The notes under the pieces are model-generated. The model ran no database searches. It was not told the DNA's origin and saw only the letters and a list, made by a program, of their open reading frames with translations. Below, in pieces: positions 15,669 through 23,555 of a stretch of DNA of 32,403 nucleotides. This DNA is from Veillonella sp. VA137 (GTDB lineage: Bacteria > Bacillota > Negativicutes > Veillonellales > Veillonellaceae), in assembly GCF_003992015.1 (NCBI RefSeq), contig NZ_RQVK01000018.1, positions 1 to 32,403 of the forward strand, read 5' to 3'. Both the position numbers and the translations under genes were made by a program. Within the stretch, counting starts at the first letter, position 1, and each line of letters begins with the position of its first letter.

Positions 15669-17066
15669 TTAGAAATTGTAGTTAAGTTCTGCACGATAGT
15701 AATCAGCTACGCTATTACCGTCTTTATCTTTAGCATTAATTGTAGAGTATGCTGCCAAGCCAACATTATTAGCTACTGCATACTTACCGGATACAGCCCA
15801 AGTTTTAAAGTTTTGGTTGTATGGAGTCCAGAATGTAGAAGAGAATACTGGAGCTAATGTATCAAGGTTTACATATTGAGCTTTCACCATCCATGTACCT
15901 TGTTTTTTCATATTATAATCGCCATATGCAATACCTGCAGTCCATGCATTAGAATGTTTAATATCTTTGAATTTTGCAAATTCACCATCTACAGTTACTT
16001 TAGAACCTAACATAGCTTTTGCATTAAAGCCGTAGAAATCTAAAGATTTTTTAGCTAAATCTTTACTTACTTTTTCTGGTAAGGCACCTTCTCCACCAAG
16101 AGCAAAATTAACTGCATCAACAGCTTTTACACCATTAACTTTAGTATAGAATCCGCCTAATTTAACATTCTTTCCAACCATACCATTTAATTGGAAAATT
16201 GCCAATTGTGCATTATCTTTTTGATTATCTGCATATAAAGAGATTTCTTTAAAGTCTGTTCCTGGTTTATCTTTTGTACTACCAACTACAGCATTATATT
16301 TTAATTCTGGAGCATAACCATAAACAACTGCCACATTTAGACTATCTTTACCCGCCATAACTGTAGCACCTTCGAATACATCATCATATGTTAAACCTGC
16401 ACCAATTGTTACATCATGACGACCTGCAGTAGCAGTCAATTGTTTACCAAAGTTATGTTGTACATATACACGATCAATAGCCGTTTCAGGATTTCCTGCT
16501 GCACCGAACTCTTTACTAGCTGTTAAGCGAACAACTGCTTTTGTATTTTCATTTACAGTTGCTGCAAATTGTACACGACCACGATAATCAAATTTAGACT
16601 TTTTGACAGTTTTTGGTTCAATAAGTTCTCCATCTGCATTTGCCTTATCAAGAACTTCAAATGTGTTAGTTTCTTTTTCTGTACCAGTAAATTTCAAACG
16701 AGCATCACCAGTGAATTTGAAGTTGCCCACTTTGTTTTCCAATGTAGCTACACGAACGCCTAAGTTGTTCAACTCAGCGGAGAACTCGTTAGCCAAACGA
16801 TTGATGATTGCATTTTGTTCAGCGTCAACACGATCTTGACGAACTAATGCTTTAGCTACCATTTGTGCCATTTCGTAACGAGTGATGTTGTTTTGGCCTT
16901 TGAAAGTGCCATCTGGGTAGCCGTTCACTACACCTTGTGCTACCAATTGAGCAACTGCTTGGTATGCCCAATCTTGTGGAGTTACATCGGAGAATGGGTT
17001 TGCTGCGAATGCAGATGTTACACCCAATACTGCTGTGGCAGCTAATACTGCTAAATGTTTTTTCAT
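15669..17066 (-). CDS. OmpM-type SLH-domain porin, paralogue 4 (barrel subtype B)
   Basis: A 465-residue precursor with the shared N-terminus (signal peptide 1-21, SLH about 23-75, helical linker to 115) but a different barrel, subtype B, otherwise found only in paralogue 6. Subtype B shows GAGLTYDDVFEGATVMAGKD, YGYAPELKYNAVVGSTKD, KVNGVKAVDAV, KKSLDFYGFNA and a late FSSTFWTPYNQNFKTW. It ends in YRAELNYNF. A longer first loop (FTGTEKETNTFEVLDKANAD) precedes the second strand. The switch from shared to subtype-specific sequence comes just after GNFKFTGDARL. This fits a cassette-like exchange of barrels behind a constant anchor, whether by old duplication or recombination. It has its own promoter, boxed leader and terminator. 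Confidence 0.93.
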   Translation of the reverse strand: MKKHLAVLAATAVLGVTSAFAANPFSDVTPQDWAYQAVAQLVAQGVVNGYPDGTFKGQNNITRYEMAQMVAKALVRQDRVDAEQNAIINRLANEFSAELNNLGVRVATLENKVGNFKFTGDARLKFTGTEKETNTFEVLDKANADGELIEPKTVKKSKFDYRGRVQFAATVNENTKAVVRLTASKEFGAAGNPETAIDRVYVQHNFGKQLTATAGRHDVTIGAGLTYDDVFEGATVMAGKDSLNVAVVYGYAPELKYNAVVGSTKDKPGTDFKEISLYADNQKDNAQLAIFQLNGMVGKNVKLGGFYTKVNGVKAVDAVNFALGGEGALPEKVSKDLAKKSLDFYGFNAKAMLGSKVTVDGEFAKFKDIKHSNAWTAGIAYGDYNMKKQGTWMVKAQYVNLDTLAPVFSSTFWTPYNQNFKTWAVSGKYAVANNVGLAAYSTINAKDKDGNSVADYYRAELNYNF

Positions 17067-17147
17067 GATAATTACCTCTCAATGAAAATAAAAAAATACA
17101 CATACCCAAGTGAAAACCTAGGTCGTGCATCATTTTCATATTTCAAT

Positions 17148-17166
17148 GGAGTGTCCACGTTTCCTC
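17148..17166 (-). promoter_or_regulatory. Conserved leader box of porin gene 4
   Basis: GAGGAAACGTGGACACTCC on the minus strand, 81 nt before ATG. Nearby ATGAAAAT (17139-17132) is perfectly complementary to ATTTTCAT (17099-17092) next to the GAGAGG ribosome site. Confidence 0.75.
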
Positions 17167-17220
17167 ACATTTTTATATATTGTCATACAGTTCCTTTAGA
17201 TATCCACTTGGATTATATAT

Positions 17221-17249
17221 ATAATATCATAAAATGACTAATATAGCAA
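17221..17249 (-). promoter_or_regulatory. Promoter of porin gene 4
   Basis: TTGCTA (17249-17244), a 17-nt spacer and TATTAT (17226-17221) preceded by TGA on the minus strand. Nothing recognisable lies between here and the terminator at 17411. Confidence 0.65.
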
Positions 17250-17410
17250 TATGTATGCCTTTGTCTCATCCTTTTATGTATTTTAGTTATATGGATTGCC
17301 AATTAAGCTCATCACTATTAATCCTCATTCGTTTGGTTCTGTAGCCCAAATTCTGTAACATATGTTGAGCACTACTCTTTTATGAATAGCTCTAATATTT
17401 ATTATAAGGC

Positions 17411-17438
17411 AAAAAAGAACCCCCGAAGGAGTTCTTTT
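17411..17438 (-). terminator. Terminator of porin gene 5
   Basis: AAAAAAGAAC...GTTCTTTT hairpin with a C/G-rich core, as for the other porin genes. Confidence 0.8.
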
Positions 17439-17456
17439 ATATAATTAACTTTCAAA

Positions 17457-18794
17457 TTAGAATTTGTAGTTAAGGTCTGCACGATAGTAGTCAGGTAATT
17501 CATAACCATCAAGATGTTTACCACGTAATTGTGCATATGCTGTTAAACCAACATTTTTAGCTACTGTATAATTAACAGTTCCTAACCAACCTTTGAAGTC
17601 ATCTGTAGAAGCTTTAGGTAATTTAGAGGATGGAACAGTTACAGGACTCACTTCTCCATTGTGGAAGTATTGAGCTTTTACATTCCAAGAACCAGCTTTA
17701 GCGATATCATATGCACCGTATCCTACACCTGCAGTCCAAGCTTCACCTTCTTTGTCAAAGGATTCAAGTTTAGCGAACTCACCGCCAACCCAAACTTTAT
17801 TGTGTGGACCAAAATGTGTATCTACAGCACCACCAAAGTAGTTTTCAGAGTTTTGACCATGGTCTTGTACATAGTAACCTTTTGCATCAACATATTTACC
17901 TAATTTTGTATTTACTTGGTAAACTGTTGTTTGGTAACGATCTTCACGAGAAAGATTTTCGAAGTCACCACCAACCATGTAACCATGTGCTATTGTTGCA
18001 TTTAATTTATCTTTACCTACAGTTGCTTTTGCACCTTCAAATGCGCTGTCATAAGTTAAACCGCTACCGATCAAGATATCTTGACGACCTACGGAAGCAG
18101 TCGCATATTTACCGAAGTTATGTTGTACATACACACGATCTAATGTTGTAGTAGGATTTCCAGCTGCACCGAATTCTTTATCGCCTGTTGCTAAACGAAC
18201 TACTGCTTTTGTGTTGTCGTTTACAGTTGCTTCGAATTGTACACGTGCACGGTAGTCAATTTTAGAACGTTTTCTTGTAACTGCTTTTACATTATCTTCA
18301 TCTACTGCTAAAGATTCATCGTTTACATCTACATCAGCTGCATCAACATCTGCTTCTTCAGCATCGCCAAATGTAATGTCATTTACATATGCATTGTCTA
18401 CAGTGTGGGAACCTTGGTAACGAACACGAGCATCACCAGTGAATTTGAAGTTACCTACTTTGTTTTCTAATGTAGCTACACGAACGCCTAAGTTGTTCAA
18501 CTCAGCAGAGAATTCGTTAGCTAAGCGATTGATGATTGCGTTTTGTTCAGCATCAACACGATCTTGACGAACTAAGGCTTTAGCTACCATTTGTGCCATT
18601 TCGTAACGAGTGATATTGTTTTGGCCTTTGAAAGTGCCATCTGGGTAGCCGTTAACTACGCCTTGAGCTGCCAATTGAGCTACTGCTTGGTATGCCCAAT
18701 CTTGTGGAGTTACATCGGAGAATGGGTTTGCTGCGAATGCAGAAGTTACACCCAATACTGCTGTGGCAGCTAATACTGCTAATTGTTTTTTCAT
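17457..18794 (-). CDS. OmpM-type SLH-domain porin, paralogue 5 (subtype A-like, acidic loop)
   Basis: A 445-residue precursor starting MKKQLAVLAA; signal peptide 1-21, SLH about 23-75, helical linker, barrel from GNFKFTGDARVRYQGS to YRADLNYKF. The barrel is closest to subtype A (VYQVNTKLGKYVDAKGYYVQ, YFGGAVDTHFGPHNKVWVGG, SWNVKAQYF). It carries an insertion at about residues 126-176, rich in Asp and Glu (DAEEADVDAADVDVNDESLA), then a basic stretch TRKRSKIDYRARV. If placed as a surface or pore loop, this would give a strongly acidic vestibule that could favour cations or bind divalent metals. The gene has GAGAGG before the ATG and the boxed leader (CTT variant). Confidence 0.93.
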   Translation of the reverse strand: MKKQLAVLAATAVLGVTSAFAANPFSDVTPQDWAYQAVAQLAAQGVVNGYPDGTFKGQNNITRYEMAQMVAKALVRQDRVDAEQNAIINRLANEFSAELNNLGVRVATLENKVGNFKFTGDARVRYQGSHTVDNAYVNDITFGDAEEADVDAADVDVNDESLAVDEDNVKAVTRKRSKIDYRARVQFEATVNDNTKAVVRLATGDKEFGAAGNPTTTLDRVYVQHNFGKYATASVGRQDILIGSGLTYDSAFEGAKATVGKDKLNATIAHGYMVGGDFENLSREDRYQTTVYQVNTKLGKYVDAKGYYVQDHGQNSENYFGGAVDTHFGPHNKVWVGGEFAKLESFDKEGEAWTAGVGYGAYDIAKAGSWNVKAQYFHNGEVSPVTVPSSKLPKASTDDFKGWLGTVNYTVAKNVGLTAYAQLRGKHLDGYELPDYYRADLNYKF

Positions 18795-18869
18795 GATAAT
18801 TACCTCTCAATGAAAATAAAAAATGTGAATTTCATAAGACAATTAGTTACATTCACAGTATATTTCATT

Positions 18870-18888
18870 GGAGTGTCCAAGTTTCCTC
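18870..18888 (-). promoter_or_regulatory. Conserved leader box of porin gene 5
   Basis: GAGGAAACTTGGACACTCC on the minus strand, 75 nt before ATG. Adjoining CAATGAAA (18870-18863) pairs perfectly with TTTCATTG (18815-18808) next to the ribosome site. Confidence 0.75.
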
Positions 18889-18947
18889 CATTATATGCAA
18901 CTTTGATTGTCCATAATCATCTTATTTCATCCACTAGGATACCTTAT

Positions 18948-18976
18948 ATACTATCATATTACCTATAGAATTGCAA
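18948..18976 (-). promoter_or_regulatory. Promoter of porin gene 5
   Basis: TTGCAA (18976-18971), a 17-nt spacer and TAGTAT (18953-18948) preceded by TGA on the minus strand. Confidence 0.65.
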
Positions 18977-19074
18977 ACTATCTTCCTCTTTTTTAGTCCT
19001 TCTATCTATATTTATTCCCTAGAACTAGCCATAATTAAGCCGAATACACAAATACCCCTTGTAAGACCGCAACT

Positions 19075-19118
19075 AAAAATAGTGGCTAGTTGCTATACAC
19101 AACTAACCACTATTTTTT
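19075..19118 (-). terminator. Terminator of porin gene 6
   Basis: A long hairpin: AATAGTGGTTAGTTG and CAACTAGCCACTATT on the minus strand pair over about 15 bp with one mismatch, flanked by A and T runs. It differs in sequence from the other five porin terminators. Confidence 0.8.
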
Positions 19119-19161
19119 ATGGGTATTACTATGCTATTAAAGCTACTAATTATGAATTAGA

Positions 19162-20574
19162 TTAGAATTTATAGTTTAATTCTGCACGATAGAAGTCTGC
19201 TACATCGTTACCAGCTTTATCTTTTGCTCCAATAGTGGAGTATGCTGCTAAGCCAACATTTTTAGCAATCGCATATTTACCTAATACAGACCAAGTTTTG
19301 TAGTTTTGGTTGTATGGAGTCATATAAGTCGAAGAGAATACTGGTGCCATTACATCAAGATTTACATATTGTGCTTTTAACATCCAAGTACCAGCTTTTT
19401 TCATATCATACGCACCATAAGCGATACCTGCTGTCCAAGCATTAGAATGTTTCAAATCTACGTATTTAGCAAATTCACCATCTACCATTAAATTATGGCC
19501 TAATTTCACACTAGCATTAACGCCATAGAAATCTAAAGATTTTTTAGTTAATTTTTCTGCTTGTTTCATAGAATCAGCATCTAAAGCAATACCATTGATT
19601 GCTGTTACTGCATCGATTGCTTTTACACCATTAACTTTAGTATAGAAGCCACCTACTTTTACAGCTTTACCAATCATGCCATTCACTTGGAATACTGCCA
19701 ATTGTGCATTATCTTTTTGATCTTTGGCAAAGAAAGATACTTCTCTATTGGATGTGCCAGGAACATCTTTTGTACCACCAAATACTGCATTATATCCTAA
19801 TGCTGGAGCATAACCATAGGAAACAGATGCATTTAATGCATCTTTACCTACCATTGCTGTAGCACCTTCAAATACATCGTCATAGGTTAAACCAGCACCT
19901 ACTGTCAAATCATGACGGCCTGCTGTTGCAGTTAGATATTTACCAAAGTTATGCTGTACATAGATACGATCAATAGTTGTTTTAGGATTACCAGCTGCTC
20001 CAAACTCTTTACTACCTACCAAGCGAATCACTGCTTTTGTATTATCATTCACAGTCGCTGCAAATTGAACACGTCCACGATAGTCAAACATAGATTTTTT
20101 CATCATTTTTTCTGTAAGAACTTTTTCCTTGCCAGATTTATCTTCTTTATCTTTTTCAACTACATCAAGAGAAGTTGTTGTTTTTTCATGACCTATAAAT
20201 CTCAATCGTGCATCACCAGTGAATTTGAAGTTACCCACTTTATTTTCCAATGTAGCTACACGAACCCCTAAGTTGTTCAATTCTGCAGAAAATTCGTTAG
20301 CTAAACGATTGATAATTGCATTTTGTTCAGCATCCACACGATCTTGACGAACTAATGCTTTGGCAACCATTTGTGCCATTTCGTAACGAGTGATGTTGTG
20401 TTGGCCTTGGAATGTTCCATCTGGATAACCGTTCACTACGCCTTGTGCTGCTAATTGAGCTACTGTTTGGTATGCCCAATCTTGTGGTGTCACATCAGAG
20501 AAAGGATTTGCTGCAAACGCTGAAGTTACACCCAATACTGCTGTTGCTGCTAATACTGCTAAATGTTTTTTCAT
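19162..20574 (-). CDS. OmpM-type SLH-domain porin, paralogue 6 (barrel subtype B)
   Basis: A 470-residue precursor, the longest and promoter-distal end of the array. Signal peptide 1-21, SLH about 23-75 (WAYQTVAQLA, GYPDGTFQGQHNITRYEMAQ), helical linker, then a subtype B barrel close to paralogue 4: GAGLTYDDVFEGATAMVGKD, YGYAPALGYNAVFGGTKDVP, KVNGVKAIDAV, KKSLDFYGVNASVKLG, FSSTYMTPYNQNYKTW, ending YRAELNYKF. The first loop is Lys/Glu-rich (EKDKEDKSGKEKVLTEKMMK). Its ribosome site (AAGGAGTAGTATC) and the sequence between box and ATG differ from paralogues 2-5, although the box itself is present. It probably represents an independent regulatory variant of the same porin class. Confidence 0.93.
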   Translation of the reverse strand: MKKHLAVLAATAVLGVTSAFAANPFSDVTPQDWAYQTVAQLAAQGVVNGYPDGTFQGQHNITRYEMAQMVAKALVRQDRVDAEQNAIINRLANEFSAELNNLGVRVATLENKVGNFKFTGDARLRFIGHEKTTTSLDVVEKDKEDKSGKEKVLTEKMMKKSMFDYRGRVQFAATVNDNTKAVIRLVGSKEFGAAGNPKTTIDRIYVQHNFGKYLTATAGRHDLTVGAGLTYDDVFEGATAMVGKDALNASVSYGYAPALGYNAVFGGTKDVPGTSNREVSFFAKDQKDNAQLAVFQVNGMIGKAVKVGGFYTKVNGVKAIDAVTAINGIALDADSMKQAEKLTKKSLDFYGVNASVKLGHNLMVDGEFAKYVDLKHSNAWTAGIAYGAYDMKKAGTWMLKAQYVNLDVMAPVFSSTYMTPYNQNYKTWSVLGKYAIAKNVGLAAYSTIGAKDKAGNDVADFYRAELNYKF

Positions 20575-20649
20575 GATACTACTCCTTTTCTAAAAAAAGA
20601 AACCATTAAACTAAGTAGACTAGATAGCAGCCAGACCGTCCATGATGTG

Positions 20650-20668
20650 GGAGTGTCCAAGTTTCCTC
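20650..20668 (-). promoter_or_regulatory. Conserved leader box of porin gene 6
   Basis: GAGGAAACTTGGACACTCC on the minus strand, 75 nt before ATG and about 46 nt after the predicted transcript start. The flanks differ from the other copies, so the box itself is the conserved unit. ACTCC at its end could pair with GGAGT of this gene's ribosome site. Confidence 0.75.
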
Positions 20669-20720
20669 GCTTGACACGGTAGAGTACTGACATATCCTAT
20701 CTAATTCCACCTTTAACCGA

Positions 20721-20749
20721 AGTATACCACCAATTATTCAATATGTAAA
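20721..20749 (-). promoter_or_regulatory. Promoter of porin gene 6
   Basis: TTTACA (20749-20744), a 17-nt spacer and TATACT (20726-20721) preceded by TGG on the minus strand. The next 90 nt up to the ABC-F stop are very AT-rich with no clear terminator. Confidence 0.65.
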
Positions 20750-20842
20750 TTTTTAAAGGTTTTTAAAAATTAAAAAATATTTATCATTTTTAATGCTTTA
20801 TATTAGCATATAAAAATCTTTTTAAAACACATCAAGACATAT

Positions 20843-22867
20843 TTACTTTCTCTCTTCCAACTCTAACCAACGCAAGGTACTTAACTCTAGCTCTTCTACG
20901 GCTTGTTCTCGTTCTTTGACGGTACTTTCAATGGCATCATAGTCACTACCCCCTTGGGCAATCATAGCATCGTAAGCTTTTAAAAGGCCTTCTAATTCCA
21001 CAATGCGAAGTTCTAATTGTTCAAGTTCCTTCGTTTCCCCTAGGGTCAGTTTCTTTTTGGCACCTTCGTTGCTATTCACAGTAGTCTCTATTGCTACTGG
21101 ATTCATACTCACATTTACATCTATGCCTATACCATGGGATGGTGTATGTATGCATCCACTTTCAGTATCCACTAGCACCCCTTCATTGTCATGGTGTTCC
21201 ACATCCTGCTCCTCAGGACCAGCGGATCCGACCTGTACCTGTACAGCATGACGTAGGACACCACGTTTCGTATCACCACCTATGCTACTCGTTAGGTTCG
21301 TATCCGCTTCATAGTCGGAGTAACCGCCATGATACACCTCAATATGACCCGATCCCGTGAATACAAAGAGCTTATCTACTACACGGTCTAAGAAGTATCG
21401 GTCATGGCATACAGTGATGACAATACCACTATAAGAATCTAAGAAATCTTCTAACACTTCTAGGGTAGGAATATCTAAATCATTGGTTGGCTCATCTAAG
21501 AGAAGTACATTCGGCGCATCCATTAAGATGCGCAATAAAAAGAGTCGTCGTTTTTCACCACCAGATAATTTACGGATTGGTAAGCCATGGTGTGACGGTG
21601 GAAATAAAAAACGTTCCAATAATTGACCTGCGCTTAAAGAGCTACCATCGGGCAAGTGTAAATAGGAGCGATTTTCCCGAATATAGTCCAACACCCGTTG
21701 GTCTTCTTTAAAGGTTGGTAATTGTTGCGAGAAATATCCAATGCGAACTGTTTCTCCACGCCCCATAGTGCCCCCGGTCGGTTCTAATGCACCTTGGAAT
21801 AGCTTCATCAAGGTCGTCTTGCCTATTCCGTTGGGTCCCACCACGCCGATACGATCATGGCGCACCATATGGTACGTAAAGTCTCTAATCACTTCTCGTC
21901 CTGTAGGATACGCAAACGACAAGTGCTCTATATCAAAAATGGTATTTCCCAAACGAGAGGCTAATACAATCGGATCCACCGTGCCTACTTTTTGTCGTTT
22001 TTCCATAGCTTTCAATTGTTCGAATCGTTGCAACCTTGCCTTTTGTTTCGTAGTCCGTGCCTTCGCACCACGGCGCACCCATTGTAATTCACTGGCAATC
22101 AGTTTTCTGCGCTTTTCCTCGATGGCATCTAACTGTGCTTCTCGTTCTTCTTTCAAGGATACATAGGTTTCATAGGTCTCTTGAAATTCATATATGGTCT
22201 GATTCGACAATTCCCATATGGTATTGCATACGGCATCTAGGAAATATCTATCATGGGTACTCAATAAGACAGCACCTTTTCTATCTTTTAAATATAGCTC
22301 TAGCCATTCAATGGTAGCCTCATCCAAATGGTTCGTCGGCTCATCCAATAATAATAGGTCGCACGGATAGACCAATGCTCTGGCTAATGCTAATCTTCTC
22401 CGTTGTCCCCCAGATAAAGATTTCGCTGGCCCATACACATCATGAAAGCCTAGACGGGTCAATATCATCTTCGCCTCTTGCTCGACAATCCAACCATCTT
22501 CTTCATCCATGCGCGCTAATAATTTCATATACTGCGGTGATTCTGGATCTTGTAAGGCTCTTTCAAAATCTCGCACCAGTGAAAGTTTCGGATGGTCCCC
22601 TAATAATACATTGTCTAGCAATGTGCTTGTTTCATCAATATACGGATCTTGTTCCAATCGATGGATGGTAGCTTTCCCATTTCGTTCTATACTGCCCTTA
22701 TCTGGTTCTTGCGTTCCTTCTAAGACCTGTAATAAAGTTGTTTTCCCTGTTCCATTGACACCAATTAAGCCAATACGATGGTGCGAGGCTATAGTTACAT
22801 TTACGTTTTTAAATAATAACCGTGTACCATAGGATATTTCTATATTTTGTAATGTTAAGATGTTCAT
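20843..22867 (-). CDS. ABC-F family ATPase (Uup/YdiF-like)
   Basis: A 674-residue soluble protein with two ABC ATPase domains and no membrane segment, typical of ABC-F factors that act on the ribosome. Domain 1: Walker A GVNGTGKTT (36-44), signature LSGGQRRRLALARAL, Walker B LLLLDEPTNHLDE. An arm/linker with a basic stretch (RRGAKARTTKQKARLQRFEQ) follows. Domain 2: GPNGIGKTT, LSGGEKRRLFLLRIL, VLLLDEPTNDLD. The C-terminus is a predicted coiled coil (KELEQLELRIVELEGLL and onward), as in Uup. Between domain 2 and the coiled coil is a low-complexity segment of about 90 residues (GSAGPEEQDVEHHDNEGVLV and following), which makes the protein longer than usual. It starts six bases after hicB, with AGGA rather far upstream, so it may depend on hicAB transcription. 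I cannot tell whether it acts in housekeeping or resistance. Confidence 0.88.
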   Translation of the reverse strand: MNILTLQNIEISYGTRLLFKNVNVTIASHHRIGLIGVNGTGKTTLLQVLEGTQEPDKGSIERNGKATIHRLEQDPYIDETSTLLDNVLLGDHPKLSLVRDFERALQDPESPQYMKLLARMDEEDGWIVEQEAKMILTRLGFHDVYGPAKSLSGGQRRRLALARALVYPCDLLLLDEPTNHLDEATIEWLELYLKDRKGAVLLSTHDRYFLDAVCNTIWELSNQTIYEFQETYETYVSLKEEREAQLDAIEEKRRKLIASELQWVRRGAKARTTKQKARLQRFEQLKAMEKRQKVGTVDPIVLASRLGNTIFDIEHLSFAYPTGREVIRDFTYHMVRHDRIGVVGPNGIGKTTLMKLFQGALEPTGGTMGRGETVRIGYFSQQLPTFKEDQRVLDYIRENRSYLHLPDGSSLSAGQLLERFLFPPSHHGLPIRKLSGGEKRRLFLLRILMDAPNVLLLDEPTNDLDIPTLEVLEDFLDSYSGIVITVCHDRYFLDRVVDKLFVFTGSGHIEVYHGGYSDYEADTNLTSSIGGDTKRGVLRHAVQVQVGSAGPEEQDVEHHDNEGVLVDTESGCIHTPSHGIGIDVNVSMNPVAIETTVNSNEGAKKKLTLGETKELEQLELRIVELEGLLKAYDAMIAQGGSDYDAIESTVKEREQAVEELELSTLRWLELEERK

Positions 22868-22873
22868 ATTCGT

Positions 22874-23272
22874 TTATACAATTCCTAATTCTTGTTTTAA
22901 TGCACTTTGTAATATTTTAGAAAAATTTAAATTTTTCTCTTCTGCCTTATGATTTAGCCAACTAGGAATGGTAAGCGTTTTTTTTACAGCTCGATTATCT
23001 GTCTTTCTCAAATATGCTTCTTCATCCCATTTTACTAATCCTATAAACTCGCCCGAACTACATTGAATATCTGTTGGGTTGGTAGGTGTTGGAAATGTTT
23101 CTTTATCTTCACTTAATGAATATAAGTAAAGCCCCAAAGCATCTTCCGCCATTTCTACAGCTTCTGCCAATGTATCACCTTCTGTAACACAGCCTAACAA
23201 GTCTGGAAAACTTATGGTGTATCCCCCATTTCCATCACTGCTAAAAATCGCTGGATACATTTCTTTTCTCAT
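22874..23272 (-). CDS. hicB: HicB-family antitoxin
   Basis: A 132-residue antitoxin. The N-terminal half has the partial RNase H-like HicB fold (MYPAIFSSDGNGGYTISFPD then LLGCVTEGDTLAEAVEMAEDAL). The C-terminal half, VKKTLTIPSWLNHKAEEKNL through FSKILQSALKQELGI, is a ribbon-helix-helix DNA-binding domain. It should bind and block HicA and repress the hicAB promoter. It starts about 29 nt after hicA with AGGAGG upstream, in the usual toxin-first order of hicAB, and is followed after six bases by the ABC-F gene. Confidence 0.9.
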   Translation of the reverse strand: MRKEMYPAIFSSDGNGGYTISFPDLLGCVTEGDTLAEAVEMAEDALGLYLYSLSEDKETFPTPTNPTDIQCSSGEFIGLVKWDEEAYLRKTDNRAVKKTLTIPSWLNHKAEEKNLNFSKILQSALKQELGIV

Positions 23273-23301
23273 AGTATACCTCCTATTTCATCCTAACTAC
23301 T

Positions 23302-23496
23302 TTATTTAATTCCTGCTTGCTTCAATATTGTATGTAATGTTTTAGGTTTTAAGTCTTCTTTATGTACTGGTACTGTAACACGTCCCACTTTACTCGTATG
23401 CTTTAACATATGATGTGAGCCTCGTATTCGATCAACATACCAACCGTCCTTTTTTAATACTTTCAGTAGTTCTTTGGGTGTTACCAAAATAATCAC
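23302..23496 (-). CDS. hicA: HicA-family mRNA interferase toxin
   Basis: A 64-residue toxin with a double-stranded-RNA-binding-like fold. TPKELLKVLKKDGWYVDRIR followed by GSHHMLKH holds the catalytic His, and VTVPVHKEDLKPKTLHTILKQAGI is the standard HicA C-terminus. It cleaves mRNA when free of HicB. The start is uncertain: GTG at 23496 or TTG at 23487, neither with a strong ribosome site, which would keep toxin output low. The promoter lies 60-90 nt upstream and contains a palindrome. Confidence 0.88.
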   Translation of the reverse strand: MIILVTPKELLKVLKKDGWYVDRIRGSHHMLKHTSKVGRVTVPVHKEDLKPKTLHTILKQAGIK

Positions 23497-23555
23497 CAGC
23501 TTTCACGAAAATAGACATGAGATTACTAATTACATACAAAACAACTTCTATCTTT

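Noticed and set aside
10572-20574. The repeated 5' ends of the porin genes as a CRISPR-like or mobile-element repeat array
   Set aside because: The repeats are coding N-termini of full paralogues spaced by more than 1 kb, with no spacer pattern, transposase or terminal repeats.
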